64,000 nt of DNA from Curvibacter sp. PAE-UM (GTDB lineage Bacteria; Pseudomonadota; Gammaproteobacteria; Burkholderiales; Burkholderiaceae_C): the NCBI RefSeq assembly GCF_001432305.1, contig NZ_KQ483358.1, positions 1,310,881 through 1,374,880 on the forward strand, written 5' to 3'. A program made the position numbers and the translations under genes. Below are positions 43,236-51,891 of this stretch, in pieces. Position 1 is the first letter of the stretch. Each line of letters begins with the position of its first letter. The notes below the pieces were generated by a model. The model saw nothing but the letters and a program-made list of their open reading frames with translations, made no database searches and was not told the DNA's origin.

Positions 43236-43955
43236 GTGAGTGCAGGTTTCCGCTTCTGGCTGGTGACGCTGGCCGCGCTGCTGGCGCTGGTCGCCACGGC
43301 CGCGCTGGGGCGCTGGCAGCTCGGGCGTGCCGCGCAGAAAGAGGCGCTACAGGCAGCGATCGAGGCGCGTGGCAGCCTGCCGGCGATCGACGCCATGAGC
43401 CTGGCGGCAGCCGTGGACACCGAAACCCTGCTGCACCGGCGCATCGAAGCCGTGGGCCACTGGGTGGGCGAGCGCACGGTGTTCCTGGACAACCGGCCGC
43501 TGAACGGGCGGGCCGGTTTCTACGTCGTCACGCCGCTGCGCCTGCAGGGCAGCGATACCGTGCTGCTGGTGCAGCGCGGCTGGGTGCCGCGCAACTTCGA
43601 GGATCGCGCGCGGGTGCCGACGATCGCCACGCCGGCGGGTCTGGTGCAGGTGCACGGGCGCATAGCCCCTGCGCCCTCCAAGCTCTATGAGATGGGGGCT
43701 CCGGAGACGGGGCCGATCCGGCAAAATCTCGACTTGACGCAGTTTCGTGCCGAGACGGGACTGGCCCTGGCGCCGGTATCACTCCAGCAGACCGCTGGCG
43801 CTGGCGATGGACTCGCGCGCGACTGGCCGAAGATCGGCAGCGGCGTCGAGAAGCACTATGGCTACGCCTTTCAATGGTTCGGGCTCAGCGCCCTGATAAC
43901 AGTTCTTTATGTCTGGTTCCAAATTGTCAGAAGATTCAAACGCCCGTCGCGCTGA
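43236..43955 (+). CDS. SURF1-family cytochrome oxidase assembly protein
   Basis: This 239-residue protein has two membrane helices, one at each end: FRFWLVTLAALLALVATAAL and ALITVLYVWFQIV. The central periplasmic domain shows RRIEAVGHWVGERTVFLDNR and LVQRGWVPRNF. SURF1 helps insert heme a into subunit I. The start is GTG at 43236. It overlaps the next gene by 47 bases. Confidence 0.9.
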   Translation: MSAGFRFWLVTLAALLALVATAALGRWQLGRAAQKEALQAAIEARGSLPAIDAMSLAAAVDTETLLHRRIEAVGHWVGERTVFLDNRPLNGRAGFYVVTPLRLQGSDTVLLVQRGWVPRNFEDRARVPTIATPAGLVQVHGRIAPAPSKLYEMGAPETGPIRQNLDLTQFRAETGLALAPVSLQQTAGAGDGLARDWPKIGSGVEKHYGYAFQWFGLSALITVLYVWFQIVRRFKRPSR

Positions 43956-44631
43956 AGGCGCGACCGATCATGCCCTGGGGCTGACGGTGCACAGCCTGCC
44001 CGAACCGGGCCAGGCCCTGGCCGAAGACGCGCGGCGCACCCGCGCCGGCCGCTGGAAGCTGCTGGCGCTGTTCCTCGTCACTGCCGCGCCGGTGGTCGCC
44101 TCCTATTTCACCTATTACGTCATCCGCCCCGAAGGGCGGCGCAACTTCGGCGAGCTCGTCGAGCCCCAGCGTCCGCTGCCCGAGGTGCTGGGCCTGGACC
44201 TCGATGGCAGGACCCACAAGCTCCCGGAGCTCAAGGGACAGTGGCTGCTGGTCAGCGTGGGTAGCGGCCATTGCGGCGAGGCCTGCGTGCAGCAGCTCTA
44301 CTTCCAGCGCCAGCTGCGCGAAAGCCTGGGCAAGGAAAAGGAGCGTCTGGACCGCGTCTGGCTGATCAGCGACACGCTGCCCGTGGCTGCGCCACTGCTG
44401 CCCGGCCTGCAGGAGGCGACGGTGCTGCGTGTGCCGGCGGACGAACTGGCACGCTGGCTGGCACCGGCCAGTGGCCATGACATCGGCGAGCACCTGTACC
44501 TGGTGGATCCTCTGGGCAACTGGATGATGCGCTTCCCGGCCAACATGGACATCGCGGGAGCGGCCAAGGCCAAGCGCGACCTGGAGCGCCTGCTGCGTGC
44601 ATCCAGTTCCTGGGACAAGGCGGGGCGCTAA
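43909..44631 (+). CDS. SCO-like/thioredoxin-fold oxidase-associated membrane protein
   Basis: This 240-residue protein has an N-terminal soluble segment, one transmembrane helix (WKLLALFLVTAAPVVASYFTYY) and a periplasmic thioredoxin-like domain with HCGEACVQQLYFQRQLRESL. The C-x3-C pair resembles the copper site of SCO proteins but is C-G-E-A-C and lacks the following proline. It is conserved at this position in Burkholderiales oxidase operons, and a copper or redox role in assembly is inferred. Confidence 0.75.
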   Translation: MSGSKLSEDSNARRAEGATDHALGLTVHSLPEPGQALAEDARRTRAGRWKLLALFLVTAAPVVASYFTYYVIRPEGRRNFGELVEPQRPLPEVLGLDLDGRTHKLPELKGQWLLVSVGSGHCGEACVQQLYFQRQLRESLGKEKERLDRVWLISDTLPVAAPLLPGLQEATVLRVPADELARWLAPASGHDIGEHLYLVDPLGNWMMRFPANMDIAGAAKAKRDLERLLRASSSWDKAGR

Positions 44632-44635
44632 AGCC

Positions 44636-45805
44636 ATGGATGCCCCCGCACTCTACGATCTCGCGCCCGCCCTGCGCCTCATGCTCATGGGCCTGGTGCT
44701 GGCCGGCGGACCTCTGGCCTGGATCTGGCTGCGCCAGCGCCAGGCTTCGACCATGCGCCGGCTGCAGGCCCTGACCGTGCTCACGCTCTTCCTCACCTTC
44801 GACCTGGTGCTGTTCGGCTCCTTCACCCGCCTCACCGACTCGGGGCTGGGTTGCCCGGACTGGCCCGGCTGCTACGGCAATGCCAGCCCGGTCGGTGCGC
44901 ATGTTGAAATCTCTGCCGCGCAGCAGGCCATGCCCACCGGTCCGGTCACGCATGGCAAGGCCTGGGTCGAGATGATCCACCGTTACCTCGCCACCGGCGT
45001 CGGCGTGCTCATCCTGGTGCTGGCCGCCGTCAGCTGGCGCGAGCATGTGCGCCGCCAGCGTGGCGCTGCCGATGCACTGAGCCCCTGGTGGGCCACGCTC
45101 ACCCTGGTCTGGGTCTGCGTGCAGGGGGCCTTCGGTGCACTGACCGTCACCATGAAACTGTTTCCGGCCATCGTCACGCTGCACCTGCTGGGCGGTCTGC
45201 TGCTGCTGGCCCTGCTGTGCCTGCAGGCCGTGCGCTACGCGCAGATGCATGACACCGCCGCTACCCTTGCGTTGCCGTCGGGGCTGCGCGCCCTGCTGTG
45301 GTGGGGCCTGGGCCTGCTGACGCTGCAGATCGCGCTGGGCGGCTGGGTCAGTACCAACTACGCCGTGCTGGCCTGTACCGAGTTCCCGGCTTGCCAGGGC
45401 AGCTGGTGGCCCGGGATGGATTTCGTCCAGGGCTTCGAGCTCTGGCGCGAACTGGGTCTGACGGGCGACGGCCAGCACATCAGCTTTGCCGCGCTCACCG
45501 CCATCCATTACGTGCATCGCCTGGCCGCGTATGTGGTGATGGCCGCGCTCGCCCTGCTGGCCTGGCGCCTGCGTGGCCTGCCGCAGTGGCGTAGTCCGGC
45601 ACGCTGGCTGGCGGCACTGCTGGTCCTGCAATTCCTCACCGGCCTGAGCAACGTCGTGCTCGACTGGCCGCTGCTGGCGGCTGTGCTGCACACAGGAGGC
45701 GCCGCCGGCCTGGTCGTGCTGCTGACCTGGAGCCTGGCCAGCAGCCGGCGCAGGGACCCGCAGTCCGGCACCTCTTCTGTTCCCGTTTCGAGTCCTGCCG
45801 CATGA
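44636..45805 (+). CDS. ctaA: Heme A synthase (CtaA/COX15)
   Basis: This 389-residue protein has eight transmembrane helices in two four-helix repeats and converts heme O to heme A. Heme-ligating histidines lie in [10 protein letters not shown] and LHLLGG of the first repeat, and in [10 protein letters not shown] and LHTGGAAGL of the second. [19 protein letters not shown] is the family signature. It overlaps ctaB by 4 bases. A shorter paralogue is encoded at 47389. Confidence 0.93.
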   Translation: MDAPALYDLAPALRLMLMGLVLAGGPLAWIWLRQRQASTMRRLQALTVLTLFLTFDLVLFGSFTRLTDSGLGCPDWPGCYGNASPVGAHVEISAAQQAMPTGPVTHGKAWVEMIHRYLATGVGVLILVLAAVSWREHVRRQRGAADALSPWWATLTLVWVCVQGAFGALTVTMKLFPAIVTLHLLGGLLLLALLCLQAVRYAQMHDTAATLALPSGLRALLWWGLGLLTLQIALGGWVSTNYAVLACTEFPACQGSWWPGMDFVQGFELWRELGLTGDGQHISFAALTAIHYVHRLAAYVVMAALALLAWRLRGLPQWRSPARWLAALLVLQFLTGLSNVVLDWPLLAAVLHTGGAAGLVVLLTWSLASSRRRDPQSGTSSVPVSSPAA

Positions 45806-46698
45806 GTGCCCCCACCCTCGTTTCCACGCTCTCCGTGTTCAGCCAGTTCTATGCGCTGACCAAGCCGCGTGTCGTCCAGCTCATCGTCTTCTGCGCCCTC
45901 ATCGGCATGGTGCTGGCCGTGCCCGGCCTGCCGCGCTGGCCGGAATTGCGCCTGATGCTCATCGCCTGCATCGGCATCTGGCTGGTGGCGGGTGCGGCTG
46001 CGGCCTTCAACTGCATCGTCGAGAAGGGCATCGACGCCAAGATGAAACGCACGGCCTGGCGTCCTACGGCCAAGGGCGAACTCAGTGATGTGCAGACCCT
46101 GCTGTTCTCGGCCGTGCTCTGCGCTGCTGGCTCTGTGCTGCTGTACGTCTGGGTCAACCCGCTGACCATGTGGCTGACCTTCGCCACCTTCGTCGGGTAT
46201 GCCGTGGTCTACACCGTCATCCTCAAGCCGCTGACGCCACAGAACATCGTGATCGGCGGCGCCTCTGGCGCCATGCCGCCGGTGCTGGGCTGGGCGGCCA
46301 TGACCAACGACGTCGGCCCCGAGGCCCTGATCCTCTTCCTCATCATCTTCCTGTGGACACCGCCGCACTTCTGGGCGCTGGCGCTGTACCGCGTGGAGGA
46401 CTACCGCAAGTCCGGCCTGCCCATGCTGCCGGTCACGCACGGCAACGAGTTCACGCGCCTGCAGATCCTGCTCTACACCCTGGTCCTGTTCGCAGCCTGC
46501 CTGATGCCCGTGGTCTACGGCATGAGTTCCTGGCTCTACCTGGCGGTGGCCGTGGTCCTGAGCATCGGCTTCTTCCTTTATGCCTTCAAGCTCTGGCGCA
46601 ACTACTCGGACGAGCTGGCGCGCAAGACCTTTCGTTTCTCGCTGATCCACCTCAGCGTGCTCTTCGCAGCCCTGCTGCTCGACCATTACCTGCTGTGA
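45802..46698 (+). CDS. ctaB: Protoheme IX farnesyltransferase (heme O synthase)
   Basis: This 298-residue UbiA-family membrane prenyltransferase adds a farnesyl group to heme B. It has nine hydrophobic helices. The first aspartate-rich motif is in [19 protein letters not shown], and [19 protein letters not shown] carries the second. It precedes the sco gene and follows ctaA with translational overlap. A second copy lies at 50986. Confidence 0.95.
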   Translation: MSAPTLVSTLSVFSQFYALTKPRVVQLIVFCALIGMVLAVPGLPRWPELRLMLIACIGIWLVAGAAAAFNCIVEKGIDAKMKRTAWRPTAKGELSDVQTLLFSAVLCAAGSVLLYVWVNPLTMWLTFATFVGYAVVYTVILKPLTPQNIVIGGASGAMPPVLGWAAMTNDVGPEALILFLIIFLWTPPHFWALALYRVEDYRKSGLPMLPVTHGNEFTRLQILLYTLVLFAACLMPVVYGMSSWLYLAVAVVLSIGFFLYAFKLWRNYSDELARKTFRFSLIHLSVLFAALLLDHYLL

Positions 46699-46705
46699 GC
46701 CCTTC

Positions 46706-47314
46706 ATGAAGACACGCAACGCACTCCATTCCATCGCGGCCGGCCTTCTCGCCGCTGCGGCCCTGCTGCTCGGCGGCTGTTCCGACAACAGCAAACCCGG
46801 CTTCAGCGCGATCGACTTGACCGGAGCTGATTACGCCAAGGATTTCGCGCTGACCGACCACAACGGACGGGCGCGCACGCTCAAGGATTTCCAGGGCAAG
46901 ATCGTGGTGGTGTTCTTCGGCTACACGCAGTGCCCCGATGTCTGCCCCACTTCCCTGACCGAACTGGTCGCGGTGAAGAAGCTGCTGGGGGCGGATGGCG
47001 ACAAGCTCCAGGGCCTGTTCGTCACCATTGATCCCGCGCGCGATACCCCGGAGGTGATGAAGAGCTATATGGCCAACTTCGACCCGACCTTCCTCGCCCT
47101 GTACGCCGATTCCGCCGAGAAGCTGGCCGCGCTGGCCAAGGACTACAAGGTCTATTACAAGAAGGTCGATGGCAAGACCCCTACCAGCTACACCATGGAC
47201 CACTCGGCTGGCATGTACATCTACGACACGCAGGGCCGGCTGCGTTTGTATTCGCGCTACGGCAGCGGAGCCGGGGCGCTGGCTGCGGACGTCAAGCTGC
47301 TGCTGTCCAGATAA
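46706..47314 (+). CDS. SCO1/SenC copper chaperone, lipoprotein
   Basis: This 202-residue thioredoxin-fold protein delivers copper to the CuA site of subunit II. It has a lipobox ending LLGGC, the copper motif FFGYTQCPDVCPTS and a later histidine ligand in DHSAGMYIYD. It is anchored to the outer face of the inner membrane. It is the last gene of the aa3 oxidase block and is followed by a terminator. Confidence 0.93.
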   Translation: MKTRNALHSIAAGLLAAAALLLGGCSDNSKPGFSAIDLTGADYAKDFALTDHNGRARTLKDFQGKIVVVFFGYTQCPDVCPTSLTELVAVKKLLGADGDKLQGLFVTIDPARDTPEVMKSYMANFDPTFLALYADSAEKLAALAKDYKVYYKKVDGKTPTSYTMDHSAGMYIYDTQGRLRLYSRYGSGAGALAADVKLLLSR

Positions 47315-47334
47315 GACGCGCCGATCGCGTGGAG

Positions 47335-47358
47335 AGCCCGCCGCGTGCGGGCTTTTTT
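47335..47358 (+). terminator. Rho-independent terminator after the aa3 oxidase operon
   Basis: AGCCCGC (47335-47341) pairs with GCGGGCT (47347-47353) and is followed by a run of six T. Confidence 0.92.
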
Positions 47359-47388
47359 CATGGCCCGTACGCCAGGCATGCTGCTGGC

Positions 47389-48300
47389 TCAGGGCAGAGC
47401 CAGCAGACTCGCCACCAGCAGGGCGGCGAGCAGGTTGTGCGCCAGGGCCGCAGCCAAGGGCAGGCCAGCCACCACCAGCAGGACACCGAGCCCCAGCTGC
47501 AGGGCGATCAGGACCAGCAGAACGATGCCGGTGCGTCGCTGGCGGCTGTCGAGCAGCCGCCAGGCCGTGACCGTGACCAGTACCACGGTGATCAGGCCCA
47601 TCAACCGGTGCAGCAGGTGCACGAGAGCGCCTTGCGGGTTGACGGGCCAGGCCGACGGGTCGGCGAGGGGGACATGCCAGGGATTCAGGGCGTTCCAGGA
47701 GAAGGGCGTGGGAAGAGCGCAGGCGAACAGGTCCGGGCAGCTGAGTCCGGCCAGCCCGCTGCTGACCAGGCCGCCCAGCACCACCTGGACCACGACGGCG
47801 GCGCTGGCCGCATGGCGCCAGCGACGGCCCCCGGCCGGCGGGCTGCCGGTGCCTTGACGAACGCCGGAAAAAGCCATGCGCGCGCACAAGGCGAAAAGCA
47901 GGAACCCGCCCATCAGATTGCCCAGCGCAATGGCCGGGATCTTGGCGCCGGCCGTCCAGCGCCCCAGGACCGCGAGAAACAGGGTCACGACCAGGGCACA
48001 GACCGCTGTCCAGCGCTGCTCCCAGGGGTCGGGCTTGCGTGTGAAACCACCCATGAGCAAGAGCAGCAGCAAAGGCAGGAGCGCAACGGCCAGCAGGCGA
48101 TGCAGCAGGCGCAGGACGTCGATGGTTGCCGATGGCGTGGCCGGCAGAGCCTGTCCGTAGCACTGGGGCCAGGGCGCGCAGCCGAGCCCGGCCGCCGACA
48201 GGCGGATGTAGGCACTGATGCCGACGATGGAAAAAACGAGCAGGGCACAGATCAATGCTGTGCGCTGCAGCAAAACAGTCCGGGGGTGGTCTGGGTTCAT
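47389..48300 (-). CDS. Second heme A synthase-like protein (CtaA/COX15)
   Basis: This 303-residue membrane protein has eight helices and the CtaA layout. YIRLSAAGLGCAPWPQCYG matches the family signature. Histidines lie in LRLLHRLLAV, VHLLHRLMGL and LAHNLLAALL; the expected first-repeat partner histidine is replaced in ALGNLMGG. It is about 85 residues shorter than the ctaA product at 44636. It is divergent from the second oxidase/NOR-type cluster and shares its 208-base promoter region, so it probably serves that enzyme. Confidence 0.82.
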   Translation of the reverse strand: MNPDHPRTVLLQRTALICALLVFSIVGISAYIRLSAAGLGCAPWPQCYGQALPATPSATIDVLRLLHRLLAVALLPLLLLLLMGGFTRKPDPWEQRWTAVCALVVTLFLAVLGRWTAGAKIPAIALGNLMGGFLLFALCARMAFSGVRQGTGSPPAGGRRWRHAASAAVVVQVVLGGLVSSGLAGLSCPDLFACALPTPFSWNALNPWHVPLADPSAWPVNPQGALVHLLHRLMGLITVVLVTVTAWRLLDSRQRRTGIVLLVLIALQLGLGVLLVVAGLPLAAALAHNLLAALLVASLLALP

Positions 48301-48508
48301 GGTGCGATCGATGGAGTGTTGTATATAAGATATATATAAGATACAGATTAATAAATCTTTCCAGTCAAATTGTCTCTGGGATGGCTTAAAAGATGTATTT
48401 GATTTGCGGTATATCAAGAAAAAATTGAGGACTCAACAACATACTGAAATTGTCGGACATCAAGTCTGGCTTGCCTACACCGTGAGTCACTCAGTGAAAG
48501 GGTTTGCG
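48301..48508. promoter_or_regulatory. AT-rich divergent promoter region with a degenerate FNR/NNR-type box
   Basis: This short region between the second ctaA and the NOR-type cluster is strikingly AT-rich for this genome, including TATATAAGATATATATAAG. TTGCGGTATATCAA at 48404-48417 has the layout of an FNR/DNR/NnrR site (TTGAT-N4-ATCAA): a perfect right half and a 3-of-5 left half. It lies 91 bases upstream of the first ATG. Confidence 0.45.
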
Positions 48509-48664
48509 ATGAACGAGACACACGACGAGAACGAACGCGTTCCCCTGATGCAGCAGCTGCTGGACAACCCGTTCCTGCTGCTGTTCCTTGGCGTCATGGT
48601 TCCGATGGTGGTCTACACCTTGTGGGGTGTGATTGACATTCTGACCGTGCCGCTTGCCAAGTAA
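48509..48664 (+). CDS. Small single-helix membrane protein (51 residues)
   Basis: It begins MNETHDENERVPLMQQLLDN and ends in one transmembrane helix followed by TVPLAK. AAAGGG precedes the ATG. Small one-helix subunits or assembly proteins often accompany heme-copper enzymes. It is the first gene of the second cluster and has no counterpart in the aa3 operon by sequence. The function is unknown. Confidence 0.75.
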   Translation: MNETHDENERVPLMQQLLDNPFLLLFLGVMVPMVVYTLWGVIDILTVPLAK

Positions 48665-48722
48665 GGCCGAAGCAAAACAAGAAAACTGGCCCCCCGGGGC
48701 CCAACCTGAAAAGGAGCTCAAC

Positions 48723-49262
48723 ATGAGCGCTATCCTGCCCCCGGCAGAGCGACTGTGGTGGAAGCATCCACTCGATCGCGTTGAAGGAACCTGGATTGTC
48801 ATTGCACTGATCTGGTGTCTCATCATGTTTGCCATGATGGTGGGATGGCACATCTGGGGCAAACAGAACCTGTCCACTGAGACCTACAAAACCACGCCGG
48901 ATCTGTTCATGCAGAAAACCCAGGCGGTGGTCGACAAGTACACGGTTCGCACGGAGACTGCAGACAAGATCCCGGTCGTTGCACCGCCTCCCGGCAGCGA
49001 CGTCTACCTGATCGCCCGGCTCTGGAGCTTCTGGCCCATCATTGAGCTCGAGAAGGACAAGACCTACCGTCTGCACCTGACCTCGCTGGACTACAACCAC
49101 GGCTTTTCACTGCAACCGGCCAACATCAACATCCAGGTGGTGCCCGGTTATGAGCACGTCGTGACCGTGACGCCCAACCAGTCCGGGACCTACTCCGTCG
49201 TCTGCAATGAGTACTGCGGCATCGGCCATCACCAGATGGTCGGGCGCATCTATGTGAAATAG
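48723..49262 (+). CDS. CuA-containing subunit II of an sNOR-type heme-copper enzyme (NorS-like)
   Basis: This 179-residue protein has one N-terminal transmembrane helix (TWIVIALIWCLIMFAMMVGW) and a cupredoxin domain. The CuA site is complete: a histidine in LDYNHGFSL and CNEYCGIGHHQM supply the two cysteines, glutamate, histidine and methionine. It is much shorter than coxB, has only one membrane helix and has no fused cytochrome c. CuA subunits take electrons from soluble cytochrome c. It is 12 bases before its catalytic subunit. The order subunit II, subunit I, SCO matches the norSY-senC arrangement described in ammonia-oxidising bacteria (recalled, not checked). Confidence 0.88.
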   Translation: MSAILPPAERLWWKHPLDRVEGTWIVIALIWCLIMFAMMVGWHIWGKQNLSTETYKTTPDLFMQKTQAVVDKYTVRTETADKIPVVAPPPGSDVYLIARLWSFWPIIELEKDKTYRLHLTSLDYNHGFSLQPANINIQVVPGYEHVVTVTPNQSGTYSVVCNEYCGIGHHQMVGRIYVK

Positions 49263-49274
49263 AGGAGCCATAAC

Positions 49275-50975
49275 ATGTCCAACGCAACGACGTATCGCAC
49301 CTGCCCGCGCTCCGGTCTGCAGTTCGAGGCGCAAGCCGAAAAACTGATGATTGCCAATGCCTTTATCGCCGTCGTCTTCCTGCTGATCGGCGGCATCTTG
49401 GCCATTGGCGTGGTGCTCACCCGCTGGCCGGCCGTGCACTGGCTGGAGGCCGACACCTTCTACCAGGTCCTCACCGCCCACGGCATCGACATGCTGATCT
49501 TCTGGATCATCTTCTTCGAAGTGGCGGTCCTGTATTTCTGCTCATCCACGCTCTTGCGCTGTCGGATCGCTACACCCCGATGGGCCTGGGCGGCGTTTGT
49601 GCTCATGCTGGTGGGTGCGATCATGAACAACGTGGCCGTGTTCCAGGGCGGCTCCAGCGTCATGATGACGTCCTATGTACCGATGATGGCGGCCCCGTCC
49701 TTCTACCTGGGCCTGATCCTGTTCGCGGTGGGCGCCCTGATTGCCTGCTTCGTGTTCCTGGGCACCCTGGTGATCGCCAAGCGCGAGAAGACCTACCAGG
49801 GCTCGGTGCCTCTGGTCACCTTCGGCGCCATCACGGCCTGCATCATCGCTGTGTTCACCATCACCTCCGGTGCCATCATCCTGATCCCGACCTTCCTGAT
49901 GTCGGTGGGGCTGATCAGCAACGTCGATCCCCTGGTCTACCGGACCATCTGGTGGGCCTTCGGCCACTCCTCGCAGCAGATCAACGTGGCGGCACACATC
50001 TCCATCTGGTATGCGGTGGCGGCCATTGCCTTCGGCGCCAAGCCCATGTCGGAGCGGGTGAGCCGCGGTGCCTTCCTGCTTTACATCCTTTTCCTCCAGC
50101 TGGCCAGTGCGCACCACCTGTTGGCCGACCCCGGCGTCAGCACGGCCTGGAAAGTGGTCAACACCAGCTACTTCATGTACTTCGCGGTGCTGGCCTCCAT
50201 GATCCACGGCCTGACGATCCCCGGTGCCATCGAGGTCGCGCAGCGCGAGAAGGGTTACAACAAGGGCCTGTTCGAGTGGTTGCGCAAGGCACCCTGGGGC
50301 AATCCGGTGTTCTCGGGGGTGTTCATCTCCTTGATCGGCTTCGGCTTCCTCGGTGGCATCTCGGGCGTGATGATGGGCACCGAGCAGCTCAACATGATCA
50401 TCCACAACACCATCTACGTGCCGGGACACTTCCACGCCACGGTGGTGGTGGGTACGACGCTGTCCTTCATGGCCCTGACCTATTTCCTGATCCCCGTGCT
50501 GTTCAGGCGCGAGATGATCAACCCGGGCCTGGCCAAACTGCAGCCCTATCTGTTCGGCCTGTCCATGTACTTCTTCTGCCTGGTGATGATGGGCGCGGGT
50601 ACCCTGGGCGTGTCGCGCCGTCACTGGGACATGGCCTTCCAGGGCGCCGCACTGGCCTATGAGTGGCCGGGGGCTGCCTACCTGATGATGGGCCTGGTCG
50701 GCATTGCCGGTGTGGCTGCCATCGTCGGCGGGGCTCTCTACATCTACATCACGGTGGGTTCCCTGCTGTGGGGCAAGCGGCTGGATTCGGGACGGCAAAG
50801 CGCCCAGACCACGCCCGTGCCTCCCACGCCGGTGGGCAAGGTGGTGCAGACCTACGGCTCGGCCGGCTTCGCCGCACCCGGCACCTTCGTGCTGGCCATG
50901 GTGTTCCTGGTGGCCTTCGTGCTGTACTACTTCATCAACTGGAAGTACCTCTCGCAGGTCTGGGGTTTGAGCTGA
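49275..50975 (+). CDS. Heme-copper subunit I lacking the active-site tyrosine, sNOR-type nitric oxide reductase (NorY-like)
   Basis: This 566-residue integral membrane protein has about 12-13 helices. All six metal-binding histidines are in place: H69 in TAHGIDMLIF, H231 in FGHSSQQINV, H280/H281 in SAHHLLADP, and H385/H387 in PGHFHATVVVG. The position four residues after H231, which is the cross-linked tyrosine of O2 reductases (Y259 in this genome's coxA), is Q235. Loss of that tyrosine is the hallmark of nitric oxide reductases in this superfamily. The CuA subunit upstream distinguishes it from cytochrome c and quinol NORs, and no norD or norQ is present. The most likely activity is 2 NO to N2O at the membrane with electrons from cytochrome c. 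Confidence 0.82.
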   Translation: MSNATTYRTCPRSGLQFEAQAEKLMIANAFIAVVFLLIGGILAIGVVLTRWPAVHWLEADTFYQVLTAHGIDMLIFWIIFFEVAVLYFCSSTLLRCRIATPRWAWAAFVLMLVGAIMNNVAVFQGGSSVMMTSYVPMMAAPSFYLGLILFAVGALIACFVFLGTLVIAKREKTYQGSVPLVTFGAITACIIAVFTITSGAIILIPTFLMSVGLISNVDPLVYRTIWWAFGHSSQQINVAAHISIWYAVAAIAFGAKPMSERVSRGAFLLYILFLQLASAHHLLADPGVSTAWKVVNTSYFMYFAVLASMIHGLTIPGAIEVAQREKGYNKGLFEWLRKAPWGNPVFSGVFISLIGFGFLGGISGVMMGTEQLNMIIHNTIYVPGHFHATVVVGTTLSFMALTYFLIPVLFRREMINPGLAKLQPYLFGLSMYFFCLVMMGAGTLGVSRRHWDMAFQGAALAYEWPGAAYLMMGLVGIAGVAAIVGGALYIYITVGSLLWGKRLDSGRQSAQTTPVPPTPVGKVVQTYGSAGFAAPGTFVLAMVFLVAFVLYYFINWKYLSQVWGLS

Positions 50976-50985
50976 GGAGCTTGCC

Positions 50986-51882
50986 ATGGGCACCGCTGCT
51001 GCAACGATCCATCCCTCAGCTTCCAGCCGCGTGCGGCTGGTGCTGGGTGTCTTCAAGCTGCGTATCGGAGTGATGATCATGATCACCGCGCTGGCGGGCC
51101 TGGCCGTCACGCCGGGTCCGTCGCTCAGCGCCGTCCAGTGGCTGGTGCTGGCGTTCTCCGTGCTGCTGTCCTCGGCCAGTGCCGGCGCCTTCAACCAGTA
51201 CTACGAGTACGAAAGCGACCGGCGCATGGCGCGCACGCGCAACCGCGCCTTCGCCACCGGCGCCTTGCAGCCCACGCCGGCCTGGCTGGGGGTGATCGGC
51301 GCCTTGCTGGCCGGCTCGGTCGTGGCGACGTGGACCGTGGTCAACGGCGTCTCGGCGCTGTTCGTGTTCCTGGGTGCCTTCTTCTATGCCGTGGTCTACA
51401 CGGTCTGGCTCAAGCGGCGCAGCTGGCTCAACATCGTGATCGGCGGCCTGGCCGGCAGCTTTGCCGTGCTTGCGGGGGCCGCCGCGGTGGACCCGTCCAT
51501 CGGGCCGCTGGGCCTGCTGCTGGCGCTGGTGCTCTTCCTGTGGACGCCGCCGCACTTCTGGAGCCTGGCCATCGCCAATCAGAAGGACTATGCGGACGCC
51601 GGCGTGCCGATGCTGCCGGTCGTGGTCGGGCCCGAGCGCGCGGCCCGTGTGGTGTTTGCCAGCACGGTGCTCCTGGTGGTGGCCTCGCTGCTGCCGGCCT
51701 GGTTTGGTGCGGGTCCGGTCTACCTGGCCGGGGCCGTGGTCGGCGGCGCTTTTTTCATCGTCAAGGCCCGGCGCTTGGCCAGCCATCCGAGCCGCGCCAC
51801 GGCCATGGGCTCGTTCTTCGGTTCGCTGGTCCAGCTGGGTTTGCTGCTCCTGGCAGCGGGGATCGATGGTCTGATCAGGTAG
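50986..51882 (+). CDS. Protoheme IX farnesyltransferase (heme O synthase), second copy
   Basis: This 298-residue UbiA-family enzyme contains NQYYEYESDRRMARTRNR, the prenyl-diphosphate-binding motif, and [20 protein letters not shown]. It is clearly diverged from ctaB at 45802. It lies 10 bases after the NOR-type subunit I and 9 bases before a SCO gene, so the cluster supplies its own heme maturation. Its presence suggests that the enzyme uses heme O or heme A rather than only heme B. Confidence 0.92.
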   Translation: MGTAAATIHPSASSRVRLVLGVFKLRIGVMIMITALAGLAVTPGPSLSAVQWLVLAFSVLLSSASAGAFNQYYEYESDRRMARTRNRAFATGALQPTPAWLGVIGALLAGSVVATWTVVNGVSALFVFLGAFFYAVVYTVWLKRRSWLNIVIGGLAGSFAVLAGAAAVDPSIGPLGLLLALVLFLWTPPHFWSLAIANQKDYADAGVPMLPVVVGPERAARVVFASTVLLVVASLLPAWFGAGPVYLAGAVVGGAFFIVKARRLASHPSRATAMGSFFGSLVQLGLLLLAAGIDGLIR

Positions 51883-51891
51883 GGGGCGAGC

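Noticed and set aside
49275-50975. Calling this gene an ordinary ba3/aa3 cytochrome c oxidase subunit I
   Set aside because: The CuA subunit and SCO neighbours fit an oxidase, but the catalytic tyrosine position is glutamine, so O2 reductase annotation is not justified.
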